The notes: generated by a model from the letters alone, not told the origin. A stretch of DNA of 64,000 bases from Chakrabartyella piscis (GCA_030067835.1 CP092441.1:806001-870000); one strand, 5' to 3'; positions 11,448 through 20,804 are shown, numbered from the stretch's first letter. Made by a program: numbers and translations.

Positions 11448-11978
11448 ATGAAACGTTATCGTATTCCTCTCCTTCTTTTGATACTGAATATTATTTTTGG
11501 TGTGTTATATCCAATTTTTGGGATATCAACATTAAATATTATGAAAATGAATCTTTCTGAAATGCTATCTGTTATGCCACCAATTTTTATTATTTTGGGA
11601 TTATTGGATGTTTGGGTAGAACGCAGTACATTGGTTAAATTTATGGGTGAAGGTTCTGGCGTCAAAGGAAGTGTTCTTGCTTTCGTTATGGGATCTGTAG
11701 CAGCAGGACCTTTATATGCAGCATTTCCTATCGCAGCAATGCTCATCAAAAAAGGTGCAAAGTTTCAAAATGTATGTCTATTCTTGGGTGTTTGGTCCAC
11801 TACGAAAATTCCAATGCTCTTATTTGAATCTGCAAACTTAGGACTACGCTATACAACCATTCGTTTTGTATGCAATATCATTGGGATCAGCATAGTTGCT
11901 GCACTTATGGAAATAACCACTTCAAAAGAAGACAAGATGGAACTAATAGAGCATGTAAATCAACTGGAAAGTGAATGA
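11448..11978 (+). CDS. Permease, second half of the split transporter
   Basis: A 176-residue membrane protein starting at ATG 11448, one base after the preceding stop, with GGAGG inside the end of the upstream gene. The core GSVAAGPLYAAFPIAAMLIKKGA matches the internal motif of its neighbour, so the two are probably homologous halves that form one transporter. The C-terminus ends in a short charged tail (TSKEDKMELIEH). The coupled translation suggests a fixed one-to-one ratio. Family assignment is by motif recognition only. Confidence 0.7.
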   Translation: MKRYRIPLLLLILNIIFGVLYPIFGISTLNIMKMNLSEMLSVMPPIFIILGLLDVWVERSTLVKFMGEGSGVKGSVLAFVMGSVAAGPLYAAFPIAAMLIKKGAKFQNVCLFLGVWSTTKIPMLLFESANLGLRYTTIRFVCNIIGISIVAALMEITTSKEDKMELIEHVNQLESE

Positions 11979-12085
11979 TTTGTTTCAAAATAGTAGTGGA
12001 AATCAAAAAATAGCAGATATTATGAGTAAAAATTCGTTTAAATATGTTTTTTTTACATAAATATCAAAAAAATATCATTTATAAG

Positions 12086-12114
12086 TTGACAAATTCTTTA
12101 AATTTTCGTATACT
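12086..12114 (+). promoter_or_regulatory. Promoter for the NlpC/P60 gene
   Basis: TTGACA (12086-12091), a 17-base spacer and TATACT (12109-12114), about 46 bases before the start codon. Confidence 0.75.
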
Positions 12115-12160
12115 AATTGTAACAGAAATGTAACAAATAGGACAATACGGAGGATTTCTC

Positions 12161-13261
12161 GTGAAATTATATACTGTTTTGAAACAAATTTTGATTACAG
12201 GTACCATTTGTTTGTTCTCTTGTTCTTTTGCTTATGCAGCAGAGTTTGGACAAGCTACAACAACTGGTGTTAATATACGTGCTGGCGCTGGTTTGGATAC
12301 AGAAGTTTTGGGGCAAATCGACAAAGGTACAGAGTATGATGTTATAGAAAGACATGGAGATTGGTACGAAATTGATTACGATGGACAAACTGCATATGTA
12401 TTTAGTGATTATTTTGAATTGTTGGATGCAAATGGTGAAGTCAATGGAAGCAATGTCAATGTAAGAGCTGCTGCAACCACTGAAGCAACTTCATTGGGTA
12501 AAGTGAGTACAGGTGAAAAATTGACAGTTACAGCACAAAATCGTGACTGGTTCCAAATCAATTATAATGGAGAAGTTGGTTATATTAGTAAAGATTTCGT
12601 GACTGGCGAAAATCTTGGTAACGTTGCATGGATTGATAACTATAACGAAGCATTGGACAACGTATATGGTGTCATTACATCCAGTTCAGGTTTGAAATTT
12701 AGAAAAGAAGCATCTCTCATTTCCATTGTACAAGAGGTTTTACCTTATGGAACAGAGGTTGATATCGATCGTATCGGTGAAGAATGGGTACGTATCATTA
12801 CTGATGATGGTCGTATTGGTTATGTTAGTGCAGAATATATTGATATCAGAGAAGGAGAACGTTCTGGTAGTATGGCGGTTTCTTCCAATAGTAATTCTGT
12901 TGTTGCATATGCAGAACAATTCATTGGAACACCTTATGTTTGGGGTGGAACCAATTTGAATTCTGGTGTAGACTGTTCTGGTTTCGTTTATTCTGTTTAT
13001 AAAAACTTTGGTGTATCATTGAATCGTTCTTCCTATGACATGGTGAACAATGGTGTTGAAGTGCCATATGGTCAATTGGCAGCTGGGGATTTGGTATTCT
13101 TTAACTCTGGTGGCAGTTCAGGTATTTCTCATGTTGGTTTGTATATGGGTGATGGCAATTACATCCATGCAACTGATGGTGGACCAATGTCCGTTACCAT
13201 TACATCTCTCAGCAGTCCATATAGTGCAAAAACATATGTGACAGCAAGACGTGTTATGTAA
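12161..13261 (+). CDS. Secreted SH3-domain NlpC/P60 peptidoglycan endopeptidase
   Basis: A 366-residue exported cell-wall hydrolase. A signal peptide (hydrophobic ITGTICLFSCSFAYAAE) is cleaved near residue 26. Three bacterial SH3 repeats follow, at about 30-90, 95-150 and 168-230, each with the VNIRAGA / VNVRAAA / LKFRKEA motif. After a serine-rich linker comes the C-terminal NlpC/P60 domain, starting at VVAYAEQFIGTPYVWGGTN. The catalytic Cys is residue 272 in VDCSGFVYS, and the conserved His lies in GISHVGLYMG. Such enzymes cut gamma-D-Glu-diaminopimelate bonds. GTG start after GGAGG. Monocistronic, with its own promoter and terminator. Confidence 0.93.
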   Translation: MKLYTVLKQILITGTICLFSCSFAYAAEFGQATTTGVNIRAGAGLDTEVLGQIDKGTEYDVIERHGDWYEIDYDGQTAYVFSDYFELLDANGEVNGSNVNVRAAATTEATSLGKVSTGEKLTVTAQNRDWFQINYNGEVGYISKDFVTGENLGNVAWIDNYNEALDNVYGVITSSSGLKFRKEASLISIVQEVLPYGTEVDIDRIGEEWVRIITDDGRIGYVSAEYIDIREGERSGSMAVSSNSNSVVAYAEQFIGTPYVWGGTNLNSGVDCSGFVYSVYKNFGVSLNRSSYDMVNNGVEVPYGQLAAGDLVFFNSGGSSGISHVGLYMGDGNYIHATDGGPMSVTITSLSSPYSAKTYVTARRVM

Positions 13262-13277
13262 ATAGAAGAAAAAGCTG

Positions 13278-13308
13278 AGTGAGGTTGGAGACAGCCTCAC
13301 TTTTTTTG
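13278..13308 (+). terminator. Terminator after the NlpC/P60 gene
   Basis: AGTGAGG/CCTCACT stem with a 10-base loop and seven T residues. Confidence 0.85.
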
Positions 13309-13781
13309 TGCAAGAAAATGTGTAAAAAAGATTTTTTAATAAAAAAACAGATGCATTGTCAGACAAGATGTGATGTGATTTGTGAAAATAACGAAGCATA
13401 GCGTATTTGCAAATAAATTAACATTGGATAAAAATAATTGTTTCTATGCGAAATATATTGACATATAAAAGACAATGGTGTAAAGTTAGTCTTAGATGTA
13501 AGGACAATATTCAGGAAGTTCTTGTTTTTTTAGGGATATTCCTTGCATACTAAGTATTTTGAAGGCGAAATAACTTGGGAAATATCTAGGGATTCACTAG
13601 GTTTCCTTGGATTATTTGCCAAACCATCGCAGAAACTACGAAAGTAATTGGAAAGTTGTCGAAAAGTTGCACACAAATCGAGTTTATTTTGTAACAATTT
13701 TTTGAATGACCTTCACAGAAAATCAGGCGGTATTACCATAAAAAACGGTGCTTTTTTAGGCAATATTTAATCACAAATGGG
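13309..13781. other. AT-rich intergenic stretch before the bcd operon
   Basis: About 470 bases with no gene that I can support. It contains a TTGACA at about 13458 without a clear matching -10 and several A/T runs. Confidence 0.3.
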
Positions 13782-13811
13782 TTGACAAATTTTAAACAAA
13801 AATGGTATATT
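13782..13811 (+). promoter_or_regulatory. Promoter for bcd-etfBA
   Basis: TTGACA (13782-13787), an 18-base spacer and TATATT (13806-13811). It leaves an untranslated leader of about 130 bases. Confidence 0.7.
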
Positions 13812-13819
13812 CAATGTGG

Positions 13820-13950
13820 ATGCATGAGTTTGTACTTTTGCTTCTGTAGGAGCCTAATCTTAGGTGCGTGATGGAGTAGGTAGTTTTACAAAGGTTGCTG
13901 ACAAAAGGGTCAGTGGCTTTAAAATTTTTTCAAAATAGGAGGAATATGAA
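13820..13950 (+). promoter_or_regulatory. Structured leader of the bcd-etfBA operon
   Basis: The leader can form CCTA/TAGG with a 4-base loop near 13853 and a 9-bp stem GTTGCTGAC/GTCAGTGGC with G-U pairs (13894-13917), followed by TTTAAAATTTTTT and then AGGAGG. The last stem plus U-rich tail looks like a weak attenuator. I do not recognise a known riboswitch family. Confidence 0.4.
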
Positions 13951-15090
13951 ATGGATTTCAAATTAACAAAACCCCAATTGCTTCAGCAAGAACTTTTCAG
14001 AAAATTTGCTGAAACAGAAATCAAACCCATTGCAAAAGACATGGACGAAGCTGAAGAATACAGCTTGGATCTTGTTGCAAAACTTCAAAAAGCAGGTATG
14101 TTCGGTATTCCTTACTCCAGAGAATACGGCGGTCAAGGCGCAGACGTTTTGACTTACACATTGGCTATGGAAGAAGTTTCTAAAGTAGATGCTTCCACAG
14201 GTATCACAATGTCTGTACATACATCTCTTTGCTGTTCTTGTATCGACCAATTTGGTTCCGAAGAACAAAAACACACTCATATGAGACCATTGATCGATGG
14301 TACTGCTATTGGTTGTTATGGTTTGACAGAACCTGGCGCTGGTACAGATGCTGGTGGTTGTCAAACAGTAGCTGTTTTGGATGGCGACAACTACATCATC
14401 AACGGTTCCAAAGTGTTTACAACAAACTCTGGTTTTGCTGATACATGTATCGTATTTGCATTGACAGACAAATCCAAAGGTCTTAGAGGCTTGTCCGCAT
14501 TCATCGTTGACTTGCATTCTGAAGGCGTTACAGTAAGTGCTAACATCGAACGTATGGGTATTAGAGCTGCTTCCAACTGTGAAGTTATCTACGAAAACGT
14601 AAGTGTTCCTGTTGCTAACTTGATTGGTAAAGAAGGCATGGGCTTCAAAATCGCTATGGTTGCTTTGGATGGCGGTCGTATCGGTATCGGTGCTCAATCT
14701 GTAGGTATCGCTCAAGGCGCTATCGACGAAGCTTTGAAATATGTTAAAGAAAGAAAACAATTCGGTAAAACAATTAACAAATTCCAAAACACACAATTCA
14801 AACTTGCTGAATGCCAAACAAAAGTTGACGCAGCTAGATTGATGGTTTGGAGAGCTGCAGTTGCAAAAGACAACCACGAAGCTTACAGCAAAGAAGCTGC
14901 TATGTGTAAATTGTTCGGTTCTGAAGTAGCAAACGAAGTAACAAGAGTTTGTGTACAATTGCTTGGTGGTTACGGTTATTGCCGTGAATACCCTGTTGAA
15001 CGTGCAATGCGTGATGCTAAGATTACAGAAATCTATGAAGGTACATCCGAAGCTATGAAGATGGTTATCTCCGGCGCTATGAAAGTTTGA
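13951..15090 (+). CDS. bcd: Acyl-CoA dehydrogenase, probably butyryl-CoA dehydrogenase
   Basis: A 379-residue flavoprotein of normal family length. It has the N-terminal helical domain, the middle beta-domain with CYGLTEPGAGTDA (FAD and substrate contacts) and the C-terminal helical domain with KERKQFGKTINKFQ and GGYGYCREYPVERAMRDAK. The catalytic base is Glu363 in ITEIYEGTSE. Together with the next two genes it probably forms the Bcd-EtfAB complex, which in anaerobes reduces crotonyl-CoA with NADH while reducing ferredoxin by electron bifurcation. Acryloyl-CoA reductase of propionate formers is a close relative and cannot be excluded. The presence of thl, crt and hbd favours the butyryl role. 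GGAGG precedes the ATG. Confidence 0.92.
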   Translation: MDFKLTKPQLLQQELFRKFAETEIKPIAKDMDEAEEYSLDLVAKLQKAGMFGIPYSREYGGQGADVLTYTLAMEEVSKVDASTGITMSVHTSLCCSCIDQFGSEEQKHTHMRPLIDGTAIGCYGLTEPGAGTDAGGCQTVAVLDGDNYIINGSKVFTTNSGFADTCIVFALTDKSKGLRGLSAFIVDLHSEGVTVSANIERMGIRAASNCEVIYENVSVPVANLIGKEGMGFKIAMVALDGGRIGIGAQSVGIAQGAIDEALKYVKERKQFGKTINKFQNTQFKLAECQTKVDAARLMVWRAAVAKDNHEAYSKEAAMCKLFGSEVANEVTRVCVQLLGGYGYCREYPVERAMRDAKITEIYEGTSEAMKMVISGAMKV

Positions 15091-15153
15091 TAAATAGATT
15101 TTAAATCTTAATAAACGGGTAAATACTAAAATTTTGGAAGGAGAACTAATATA

Positions 15154-15945
15154 ATGAAAATCATTGTATGTATTAAACAAGTACCAGACACAGTTGAAGT
15201 TAAAATCGATCCTAAAACAGGAACATTGATTCGTGACGGCGTGCCTTCTATCATCAACTACGATGACAAAACAGGTATCGAAGCTGCTCTTCAATTGAAA
15301 GAACAATTGGGTGGCACAGTTACAGTTGTATCCATGGGTCCTCCACAAGCAGAAGTTGCTTTGAGAGAAGCATTGGCTATGGGTTGTGATGATGCTTATT
15401 TGGTATCCGCTAGAGAATTTGGTGGTTCCGATACATATGCAACATCCGGTATCTTGGCTGGCGCAGTAAAAACAATTGGCTATGACATGATCATCACAGG
15501 TCGTCAAGCTATCGACGGTGACACAGCTCAAGTTGGTCCTCAATTGGCTGAAAAATTGTCCATTCCTCAAGTATCTTATGTAGAAGAAGTTTTTGAAGCT
15601 ACAGAAGAATATGTTGTTGTAAAAAGACAATTTGAATCCGGTTACCACAAAGTTAAAATTCAAACACCTTGCCTCTTGACAGCAATCGCTGAATTGGCAG
15701 AACCAAGATATATGTCCGTAAGAGGTATCGTTGAAGCTTACGAAAAAGAAATCAAAACAATTGGTTTCGAAGACATCAAAGATGGCCTTGAACTTGATAT
15801 GATCGGTTTGAAAGGTTCCCCTACTAACGTATACCAATCCTTCACAAAAGAATTGAAAGGCGCTGGTACAGTCCTCAAAGATTTGTCTGTTGAAGAAGCT
15901 GTTGCTGCTATCATCCAAAAAATGGAAGACAAATTCATCATCTAA
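15154..15945 (+). CDS. etfB: Electron transfer flavoprotein subunit beta
   Basis: A 263-residue protein beginning MKIIVCIKQVPDT, the typical EtfB start. GRQAIDGDTAQVGPQLAEKL is the EtfB signature and nucleotide-binding region, and AEPRYMSVRGIVEAYEKEIK is the usual C-terminal recognition loop. It lies 63 bases after bcd and before etfA, with its own AGGAG site. In bifurcating complexes EtfB carries the FAD that accepts electrons from NADH. Confidence 0.95.
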   Translation: MKIIVCIKQVPDTVEVKIDPKTGTLIRDGVPSIINYDDKTGIEAALQLKEQLGGTVTVVSMGPPQAEVALREALAMGCDDAYLVSAREFGGSDTYATSGILAGAVKTIGYDMIITGRQAIDGDTAQVGPQLAEKLSIPQVSYVEEVFEATEEYVVVKRQFESGYHKVKIQTPCLLTAIAELAEPRYMSVRGIVEAYEKEIKTIGFEDIKDGLELDMIGLKGSPTNVYQSFTKELKGAGTVLKDLSVEEAVAAIIQKMEDKFII

Positions 15946-16005
15946 TTTGTGGATTTAACAAAGAAGAATAATACTAAATTTGAAATATAAGGAGGAAACC
16001 CTACA

Positions 16006-17058
16006 ATGAGTAAAGGAATTTTTGTAGTAATCGAACAAGTCAACGGTAAAGTTCAAAACGTTGGTTTGGAGCTTGTTGGTGAATCCACAAGATTGAAAGA
16101 AGATTTGAAAGACGACGTAGTTGCTGTCCTTTTGGGCCACAACATGGAAAGCCAAGTAGACAAATTGTTCCACTATGGTGCAGACAAAGTTATCCTTGTG
16201 GATGACGCAATGTTGGAAAACTACGCTACAGAACCTTACACAAAAGCTATCACAGCTATCGTTAACGAATACGATCCAGAAATCATGCTCTTCGGTGCAT
16301 CTTCTATCGGTCGTGACGTTGCTCCTCGTGTAGCTAGCCGTGTAAAAACTGGTTTGGTTGCTGATACAACAGGTCTTAGAATGGCTAAAACAGAAGCTGA
16401 ATTCGCTAAAGAAGCTTCCATGGGTTGTACAGATCCTACAAGAGCATTGCTTATGACTCGTCCTGCTTTCGGTGGTAACATCATGGCTACTTTGATGTGC
16501 CCAAGAACAAAACCTCAAATGGCTACTGTTCGTCCAGGCGTTATGAAAAGAATCGAAAAAGACACAACAAAAACAGGCGAATTGATTAAATTCCCTATCG
16601 AATTTACAGCTGCTGACATGAACATCGAAATCTTGGATGTTGTTAAAGCTGACAAAAAATCCGTTGACTTGACAGAAGCTACAATGATTGTTTCTGGTGG
16701 TCGTGGTGTTGGTAATGCAGAAGGCTTCAGCTATATCAGAGATATGGCAGATGCTTTGGGCGCTGAAGTTGGTTCTTCCAGAGCTTGTGTTGACGCACAA
16801 TGGATCGAAAAAGATCGTCAAGTTGGTCAAACAGGTAAAACAGTTCGTCCTTTGTTGTACATGGCTTGTGGTATCTCCGGTGCTATCCAACACGTTGCTG
16901 GTATGGAAAACTCCGAAGTTGTTATCTCCATCAACAAAAACGAATCCGCTCCTATTTTCGAAGTATCTGACTTGGGTATCGTTGGTGACTTGAAAGTTAT
17001 CCTTCCTAAATTGGCAGAAGCTGTTAGAAAATACAAAGAAGCAAAAGCAAGTAACTAA
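16006..17058 (+). CDS. etfA: Electron transfer flavoprotein subunit alpha
   Basis: A 350-residue partner of EtfB. The N-terminal part is the Rossmann-like ETF domain (IMLFGASSIGRDVAPRVASR). The C-terminal FAD domain begins with IVSGGRGVGNAEGF and ends with YMACGISGAIQHVAGM and VSDLGIVGDLKVILPKL, the classic EtfA signatures. TAAGGAGG precedes the ATG. It ends the bcd-etfB-etfA operon, which is closed by a strong terminator. No ferredoxin domain is fused to it. Confidence 0.96.
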   Translation: MSKGIFVVIEQVNGKVQNVGLELVGESTRLKEDLKDDVVAVLLGHNMESQVDKLFHYGADKVILVDDAMLENYATEPYTKAITAIVNEYDPEIMLFGASSIGRDVAPRVASRVKTGLVADTTGLRMAKTEAEFAKEASMGCTDPTRALLMTRPAFGGNIMATLMCPRTKPQMATVRPGVMKRIEKDTTKTGELIKFPIEFTAADMNIEILDVVKADKKSVDLTEATMIVSGGRGVGNAEGFSYIRDMADALGAEVGSSRACVDAQWIEKDRQVGQTGKTVRPLLYMACGISGAIQHVAGMENSEVVISINKNESAPIFEVSDLGIVGDLKVILPKLAEAVRKYKEAKASN

Positions 17059-17072
17059 TTTTTAAGATTAAG

Positions 17073-17103
17073 ACTCCTTCAGTTTTCTGAGGGAGTTTTT
17101 TTA
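17073..17103 (+). terminator. Terminator after etfA
   Basis: ACTCCTTCAG/CTGAGGGAGT, a 10-bp stem with a TTTT loop and eight T residues. Confidence 0.9.
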
Positions 17104-17331
17104 TTGATTTCAATATGGTAAAAATCACCAAAAACAGGATAGAAGTGCATATTGATGCATTTTTTATGAAAAATCGTAATTTCCATAAATACAACATTTT
17201 TGGCTGATATTTCCTGTGAAAAATTAAAAGATAAATACAAGTTACACAATGTGGAAACAATTGTTTGCCGCAAAAGGACAGAAAAATTAAACGAAACCAA
17301 TAGAAACCTATGGAATTTCCAAGTGGTGGAT

Positions 17332-17360
17332 TTGTAAATATGTGTAAAAATCTGTATACT
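17332..17360 (+). promoter_or_regulatory. Promoter for the glutamate symporter gene
   Basis: TTGTAA (17332-17337), a 17-base spacer and TATACT (17355-17360). The leader then forms TTTCGATAT/ATATCGAAA (17421-17466) around a 28-base loop. The rest of 17104-17488 is AT-rich and contains no gene that I can support. Confidence 0.6.
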
Positions 17361-17494
17361 GTTCAAATAGGCGAGTATTCAGGTTAGATAGCTTATGAGA
17401 GATGGTATCCGTTGTTGCTGTTTCGATATCCAAAATAATGGAACTCCGTTGCTTCGTATATCGAAATAGTTAGAGAATTGCTGGAGGAATGCAT

Positions 17495-18880
17495 ATGGAG
17501 TTTTCTGCACAAGTTTTGATGATTGACATTTGTTTGATTTCTGCTTTGATTTTGGTGGGTAAAGGGTTGCGATTGAAACTCAAAGTATTGCAAAACTATT
17601 TCATACCATCATCGTTGATAGCTGGATTTTTGGGTCTTATTTTGGGTTCACAAATGCTGAATGTGGTACCTTTGAGTTCGTCTGCATCTGGATATGCAGG
17701 GTATTTATTTCCAATTCTATTTGCTACATTTTTCTTAGGGAGAAAAGAATCGGTTGCATTTCGTAAGGTACTCAACAAAGTCGGAGATTCTGTAGCCATC
17801 AATGGAGCTTGTTATTTGTTGATGTTTGGCATTGCGGCACTTCTCAGTGTGACTTTGATACCCAAATTATTTCCAGAAGTATCCTCTTATTTTGGCTTGA
17901 TGATGTCATCAGGATTTGCTGGCGGTCATGGTACAGCAGCTGCAATTGGAGGTTATTTTGAAACTGCTGGGGGTTGGGCAGATGCCATAACTGTAGGTCA
18001 AACATTTGCATCCATTGGTTTGATTGGGGGTGCTTTGATTGGTGTGACTTTGATCAACATTGCCATAAGAAAAGGTTATACACGTACCATTACAGATATC
18101 CATGCTTCTGCAAAATCATCAGACAAAGATGGTTTGGTTCCAGAATTTGAACGTGAATCTATGGGTGACAATACCATGAGTTCCATGTCCTTGGACCCAT
18201 TGACTTGGCATTTTGTGTTGATATTGGTTTCTGTAGGTTGTGCATATGGTGTTGAAGCATTGGTGACTGCCTATGAGGTACCCATATCCCTACCTGTTTT
18301 TGGATTGGCTTTGATTTTTAGCATTGTATTGCAGAAAATATTAGAATTGGTAAAATTAGATGGATATGTAGATAGACGAATCATTGTACGCATCGGCAGT
18401 TGTGTTACAGATTTTTTGGTTGCTTTTGCCATTGCCACTTTGAATATTGGTGTTGTTTTACAGGTGCTTGTACCAATTTTGTTGATGTGTGTCATTGGAT
18501 TTGCTATGAATATGTGTTTTGTATTTGTCATCTCCAAAACATTCTTCCATAATTTTTGGTTTGAACGTGGTATTTTTATCTTTGGGTGGTCAACAGGGGT
18601 TATGGCAACTGGTATCACTTTGTTGCGTATCATAGATCCAACCTTTGATACAAATGTTTTGGAGGATTCTGGTATGGCTTGGACGTTGCTATCCTTTATG
18701 GAATTGGCTGTTATCACTCTATTGCCTATTGCTATGGTACAAGGCGTTGGTATATATGCAAGTATCGGAATGATAGTTCTTGGGATTATTTTGCTTGGCT
18801 TGACTGGAAAATATTATGGAATCCATAGAGAAAGTGGTAGCGTTATGCGAGCTGGTGAAGCAGAGCAATTGGCAAAATAA
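17495..18880 (+). CDS. gltS: Sodium/glutamate symporter, GltS (ESS) family
   Basis: A 461-residue polytopic membrane protein with ten or more hydrophobic helices. The N-terminal half carries the ESS-type segments LQNYFIPSSLIAGFLGLILG and MSSGFAGGHGTAAAIGGYFE, a glycine-rich re-entrant loop typical of GltS. A matching second half follows a hydrophilic cytoplasmic linker at about residues 200-230. The ATG at 17495 lies seven bases from GGAGG; an ATG two codons earlier is too close. It is monocistronic. It should import glutamate with sodium, which fits the glutamate dehydrogenase 6 kb downstream. Exact substrate is inferred from family. Confidence 0.85.
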   Translation: MEFSAQVLMIDICLISALILVGKGLRLKLKVLQNYFIPSSLIAGFLGLILGSQMLNVVPLSSSASGYAGYLFPILFATFFLGRKESVAFRKVLNKVGDSVAINGACYLLMFGIAALLSVTLIPKLFPEVSSYFGLMMSSGFAGGHGTAAAIGGYFETAGGWADAITVGQTFASIGLIGGALIGVTLINIAIRKGYTRTITDIHASAKSSDKDGLVPEFERESMGDNTMSSMSLDPLTWHFVLILVSVGCAYGVEALVTAYEVPISLPVFGLALIFSIVLQKILELVKLDGYVDRRIIVRIGSCVTDFLVAFAIATLNIGVVLQVLVPILLMCVIGFAMNMCFVFVISKTFFHNFWFERGIFIFGWSTGVMATGITLLRIIDPTFDTNVLEDSGMAWTLLSFMELAVITLLPIAMVQGVGIYASIGMIVLGIILLGLTGKYYGIHRESGSVMRAGEAEQLAK

Positions 18881-18894
18881 ATATTGCGTTTCAG

Positions 18895-18927
18895 AAGGGG
18901 TTTGGTCATATGACTGAGCTCCTTTTT
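18895..18927 (+). terminator. Terminator after gltS
   Basis: A long stem, AAGGGGTTTGGTCA against TGACTGAGCTCCTT with several G-U pairs, is followed by TTTTT. Confidence 0.75.
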
Positions 18928-18967
18928 GTAAAAATATTGAGAAATATGATTCAAATAGTCTTTTAAC

Positions 18968-18996
18968 TTGTATGCAAAGTAGATTTATGATATAAT
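18968..18996 (+). promoter_or_regulatory. Promoter for ftsEX
   Basis: TTGTAT (18968-18973), a 17-base spacer and TATAAT (18991-18996) with an extended TG. A second extended -10, TGGTATAAT, lies at 19137-19145. The 230-base leader up to ftsE contains no gene that I accept. Confidence 0.6.
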
Positions 18997-19230
18997 ATAT
19001 TGACGAAAAACAGAGAATATCCAGTATTTTACGAGTACTTGGGTATATTTGTTACGCAAATGATGGCGGTATATAAGAATATGTTTTATGAAAGCAACAC
19101 ATATCCTTATATACCACCACGCTTTCTCTGCTTTTATGGTATAATGGAGAAGTGGGCATTTTGTCGAATTTCTCGGTTGTGACGTCTCAAAATGAGAAGT
19201 CAAATATGAAAAAGAAGGAGCGAATCGTTA

Positions 19231-19908
19231 ATGATACAACTCAATAACGTGACAAAAATATATCCAGATGGTTCCAAAGGTGTAGAAAACATCAATTTAC
19301 ATATTCGCAAAGGTGAATTTGTGTTTATCGTTGGCTCCAGTGGTTCTGGTAAATCGACTTTGATGAAACTATTGTTGAAGGAATTGGACCCAACAGAAGG
19401 CGAAATTATCATCAATCGTATTGTAACAAATGAATTGCCAAGAAAACAAATTCCATATTTGCGTAGAAAATTAGGTGTTGTATTCCAAGATTTCCGTTTG
19501 TTGCCTAATAAAACAGTGGCAGAAAATGTGGCATTTGCAATGTTGGTTGTGGAAGCACCACGTCGTGTCATCAGAAGAAATGTGCCAGCAGTTTTGGCTT
19601 TGGTGGGTCTTGAGAAAAAAGGCAGAAGCAAACCAAACCAATTGTCTGGTGGTGAGCAACAAAGAACTGCTTTGGCACGTGCCATTGTGAACAATCCACC
19701 AATTTTGATTTGTGATGAACCAACAGGAAATTTGGATCCAGAAACCACTTGGGAAATCATGGAATTGCTTGTGGAAATCAACAAAAGAGGTACCACAATC
19801 GTTATGGCAACCCATGCTAGAGATATTGTAGATATTATGCAAAAACGTGTCATCACCATTGATGATGGGCATATTGTAAGAGATAGAGAAGGCGGGTATG
19901 TAGGATGA
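19231..19908 (+). CDS. ftsE: Cell division ABC transporter ATP-binding protein FtsE
   Basis: A 225-residue ATPase of normal length. Walker A is GSSGSGKST (about 36-44), the signature is LSGGEQQR (about 137-144) and Walker B is LICDEPTG, followed by H-loop ATHARD. The opening MIQLNNVTKIYPDGSKGVEN is typical. FtsE works with FtsX at the septum or lateral wall to switch on peptidoglycan hydrolases. It overlaps ftsX by four bases (ATGA). AAGGAGCG lies before the ATG. Confidence 0.95.
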   Translation: MIQLNNVTKIYPDGSKGVENINLHIRKGEFVFIVGSSGSGKSTLMKLLLKELDPTEGEIIINRIVTNELPRKQIPYLRRKLGVVFQDFRLLPNKTVAENVAFAMLVVEAPRRVIRRNVPAVLALVGLEKKGRSKPNQLSGGEQQRTALARAIVNNPPILICDEPTGNLDPETTWEIMELLVEINKRGTTIVMATHARDIVDIMQKRVITIDDGHIVRDREGGYVG

Positions 19909-20804
19909 AGCCAAGAACAATACGTTATTTTTTAGAAGAAGGCGTCACTGGTTTGAAAAAGAACCTTTTGATGACCATGGCTTCCATTATGGCGGTTATG
20001 GCGTGTATCACCATTTTGTCTTTTTCATACATTGTAACCAGCAATTTGGAACATGTTTTGCAACAAATGGAGGACTCCATTGGGATTTCTGTGTTTATCG
20101 ATGGAGAGCCAGATAGTGCAGAAATTTCAAGAATCCGTGGCGAATTGGAAGCATTGGATTATGTGACTTTTGTGGAATACATTTCGCCAGCACAAGCTTT
20201 GGATGCTTTGAAAGCAGATTGGGGTGCTGATGAAGATATTTTCACAGGTTTGGATAATGACAATAATCCGTTGTCACATTCTTTCCAATTGAGTTTGAGC
20301 GATATGGATTATCAAACTTTGGTTTTGACTGAAGTGAGCAAAATTGATGGTATTGGAACAGTGCGTCATGGTCAAGCAGAAACAGAGCTCATCACAAAAC
20401 TCAGTGATGTATTGCGTAATGTGGGTATTGTGGTTATGGCATTGTTGTCCATTATTTCTGTCACCATCATCACAAACACAATTCGTATTTCTGTTGCCAA
20501 TAGACGTGTGGAAATCAATATTATGAAATATGTTGGCGCAACAGATACCTTTATACGTTGGCCTTTTATTGTGGAAGGTATGATTATTGGATTGGTTGGA
20601 GCAGCTGTGCCATTGGCATTGTCGGTTCCTTTGTATAGTGCAGCTATCCAAAATCTATATGCAGCGATTCCAGTGATTGAAATGGTGCAATTCCGTTTGT
20701 CAGGTGATATTTTTGTGACTTTGGCACCGATGGCACTTGCTTTTGGTATTGTTTTGGGTATCATTGGTAGTACAACATCCATTAGAAAACATTTGCGTGT
20801 TTAA
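19905..20804 (+). CDS. ftsX: Cell division membrane protein FtsX
   Basis: A 299-residue FtsX with one N-terminal helix (LLMTMASIMAVMACITILSF), an extracytoplasmic loop of about 110 residues and three C-terminal helices. MKPRTIRYFLEEGVTGLKKN is the typical start, and NTIRISVANRRVEINIMKYVGATD is the conserved cytoplasmic coupling segment that contacts FtsE. It transmits ATP hydrolysis to an external hydrolase or its activator. No EnvC/PcsB-like gene follows in the operon; the next gene is a ctpA-type protease after a terminator. Confidence 0.95.
   Translation: MKPRTIRYFLEEGVTGLKKNLLMTMASIMAVMACITILSFSYIVTSNLEHVLQQMEDSIGISVFIDGEPDSAEISRIRGELEALDYVTFVEYISPAQALDALKADWGADEDIFTGLDNDNNPLSHSFQLSLSDMDYQTLVLTEVSKIDGIGTVRHGQAETELITKLSDVLRNVGIVVMALLSIISVTIITNTIRISVANRRVEINIMKYVGATDTFIRWPFIVEGMIIGLVGAAVPLALSVPLYSAAIQNLYAAIPVIEMVQFRLSGDIFVTLAPMALAFGIVLGIIGSTTSIRKHLRV

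Noticed and set aside
10970..11978. Arsenic or copper efflux function for the permease pair
   Set aside because: Family relatives have several substrates and no metal-binding residues or linked resistance genes are seen here.
13951..17058. Assignment as acryloyl-CoA reductase (propionate pathway)
   Set aside because: Cannot be excluded from sequence alone, but the butyryl-CoA role fits better with thl, crt and hbd in the same window.
19000..19182. A 60-codon frame upstream of ftsE
   Set aside because: TTG start without a ribosome binding site, just after a predicted promoter; best read as leader sequence.
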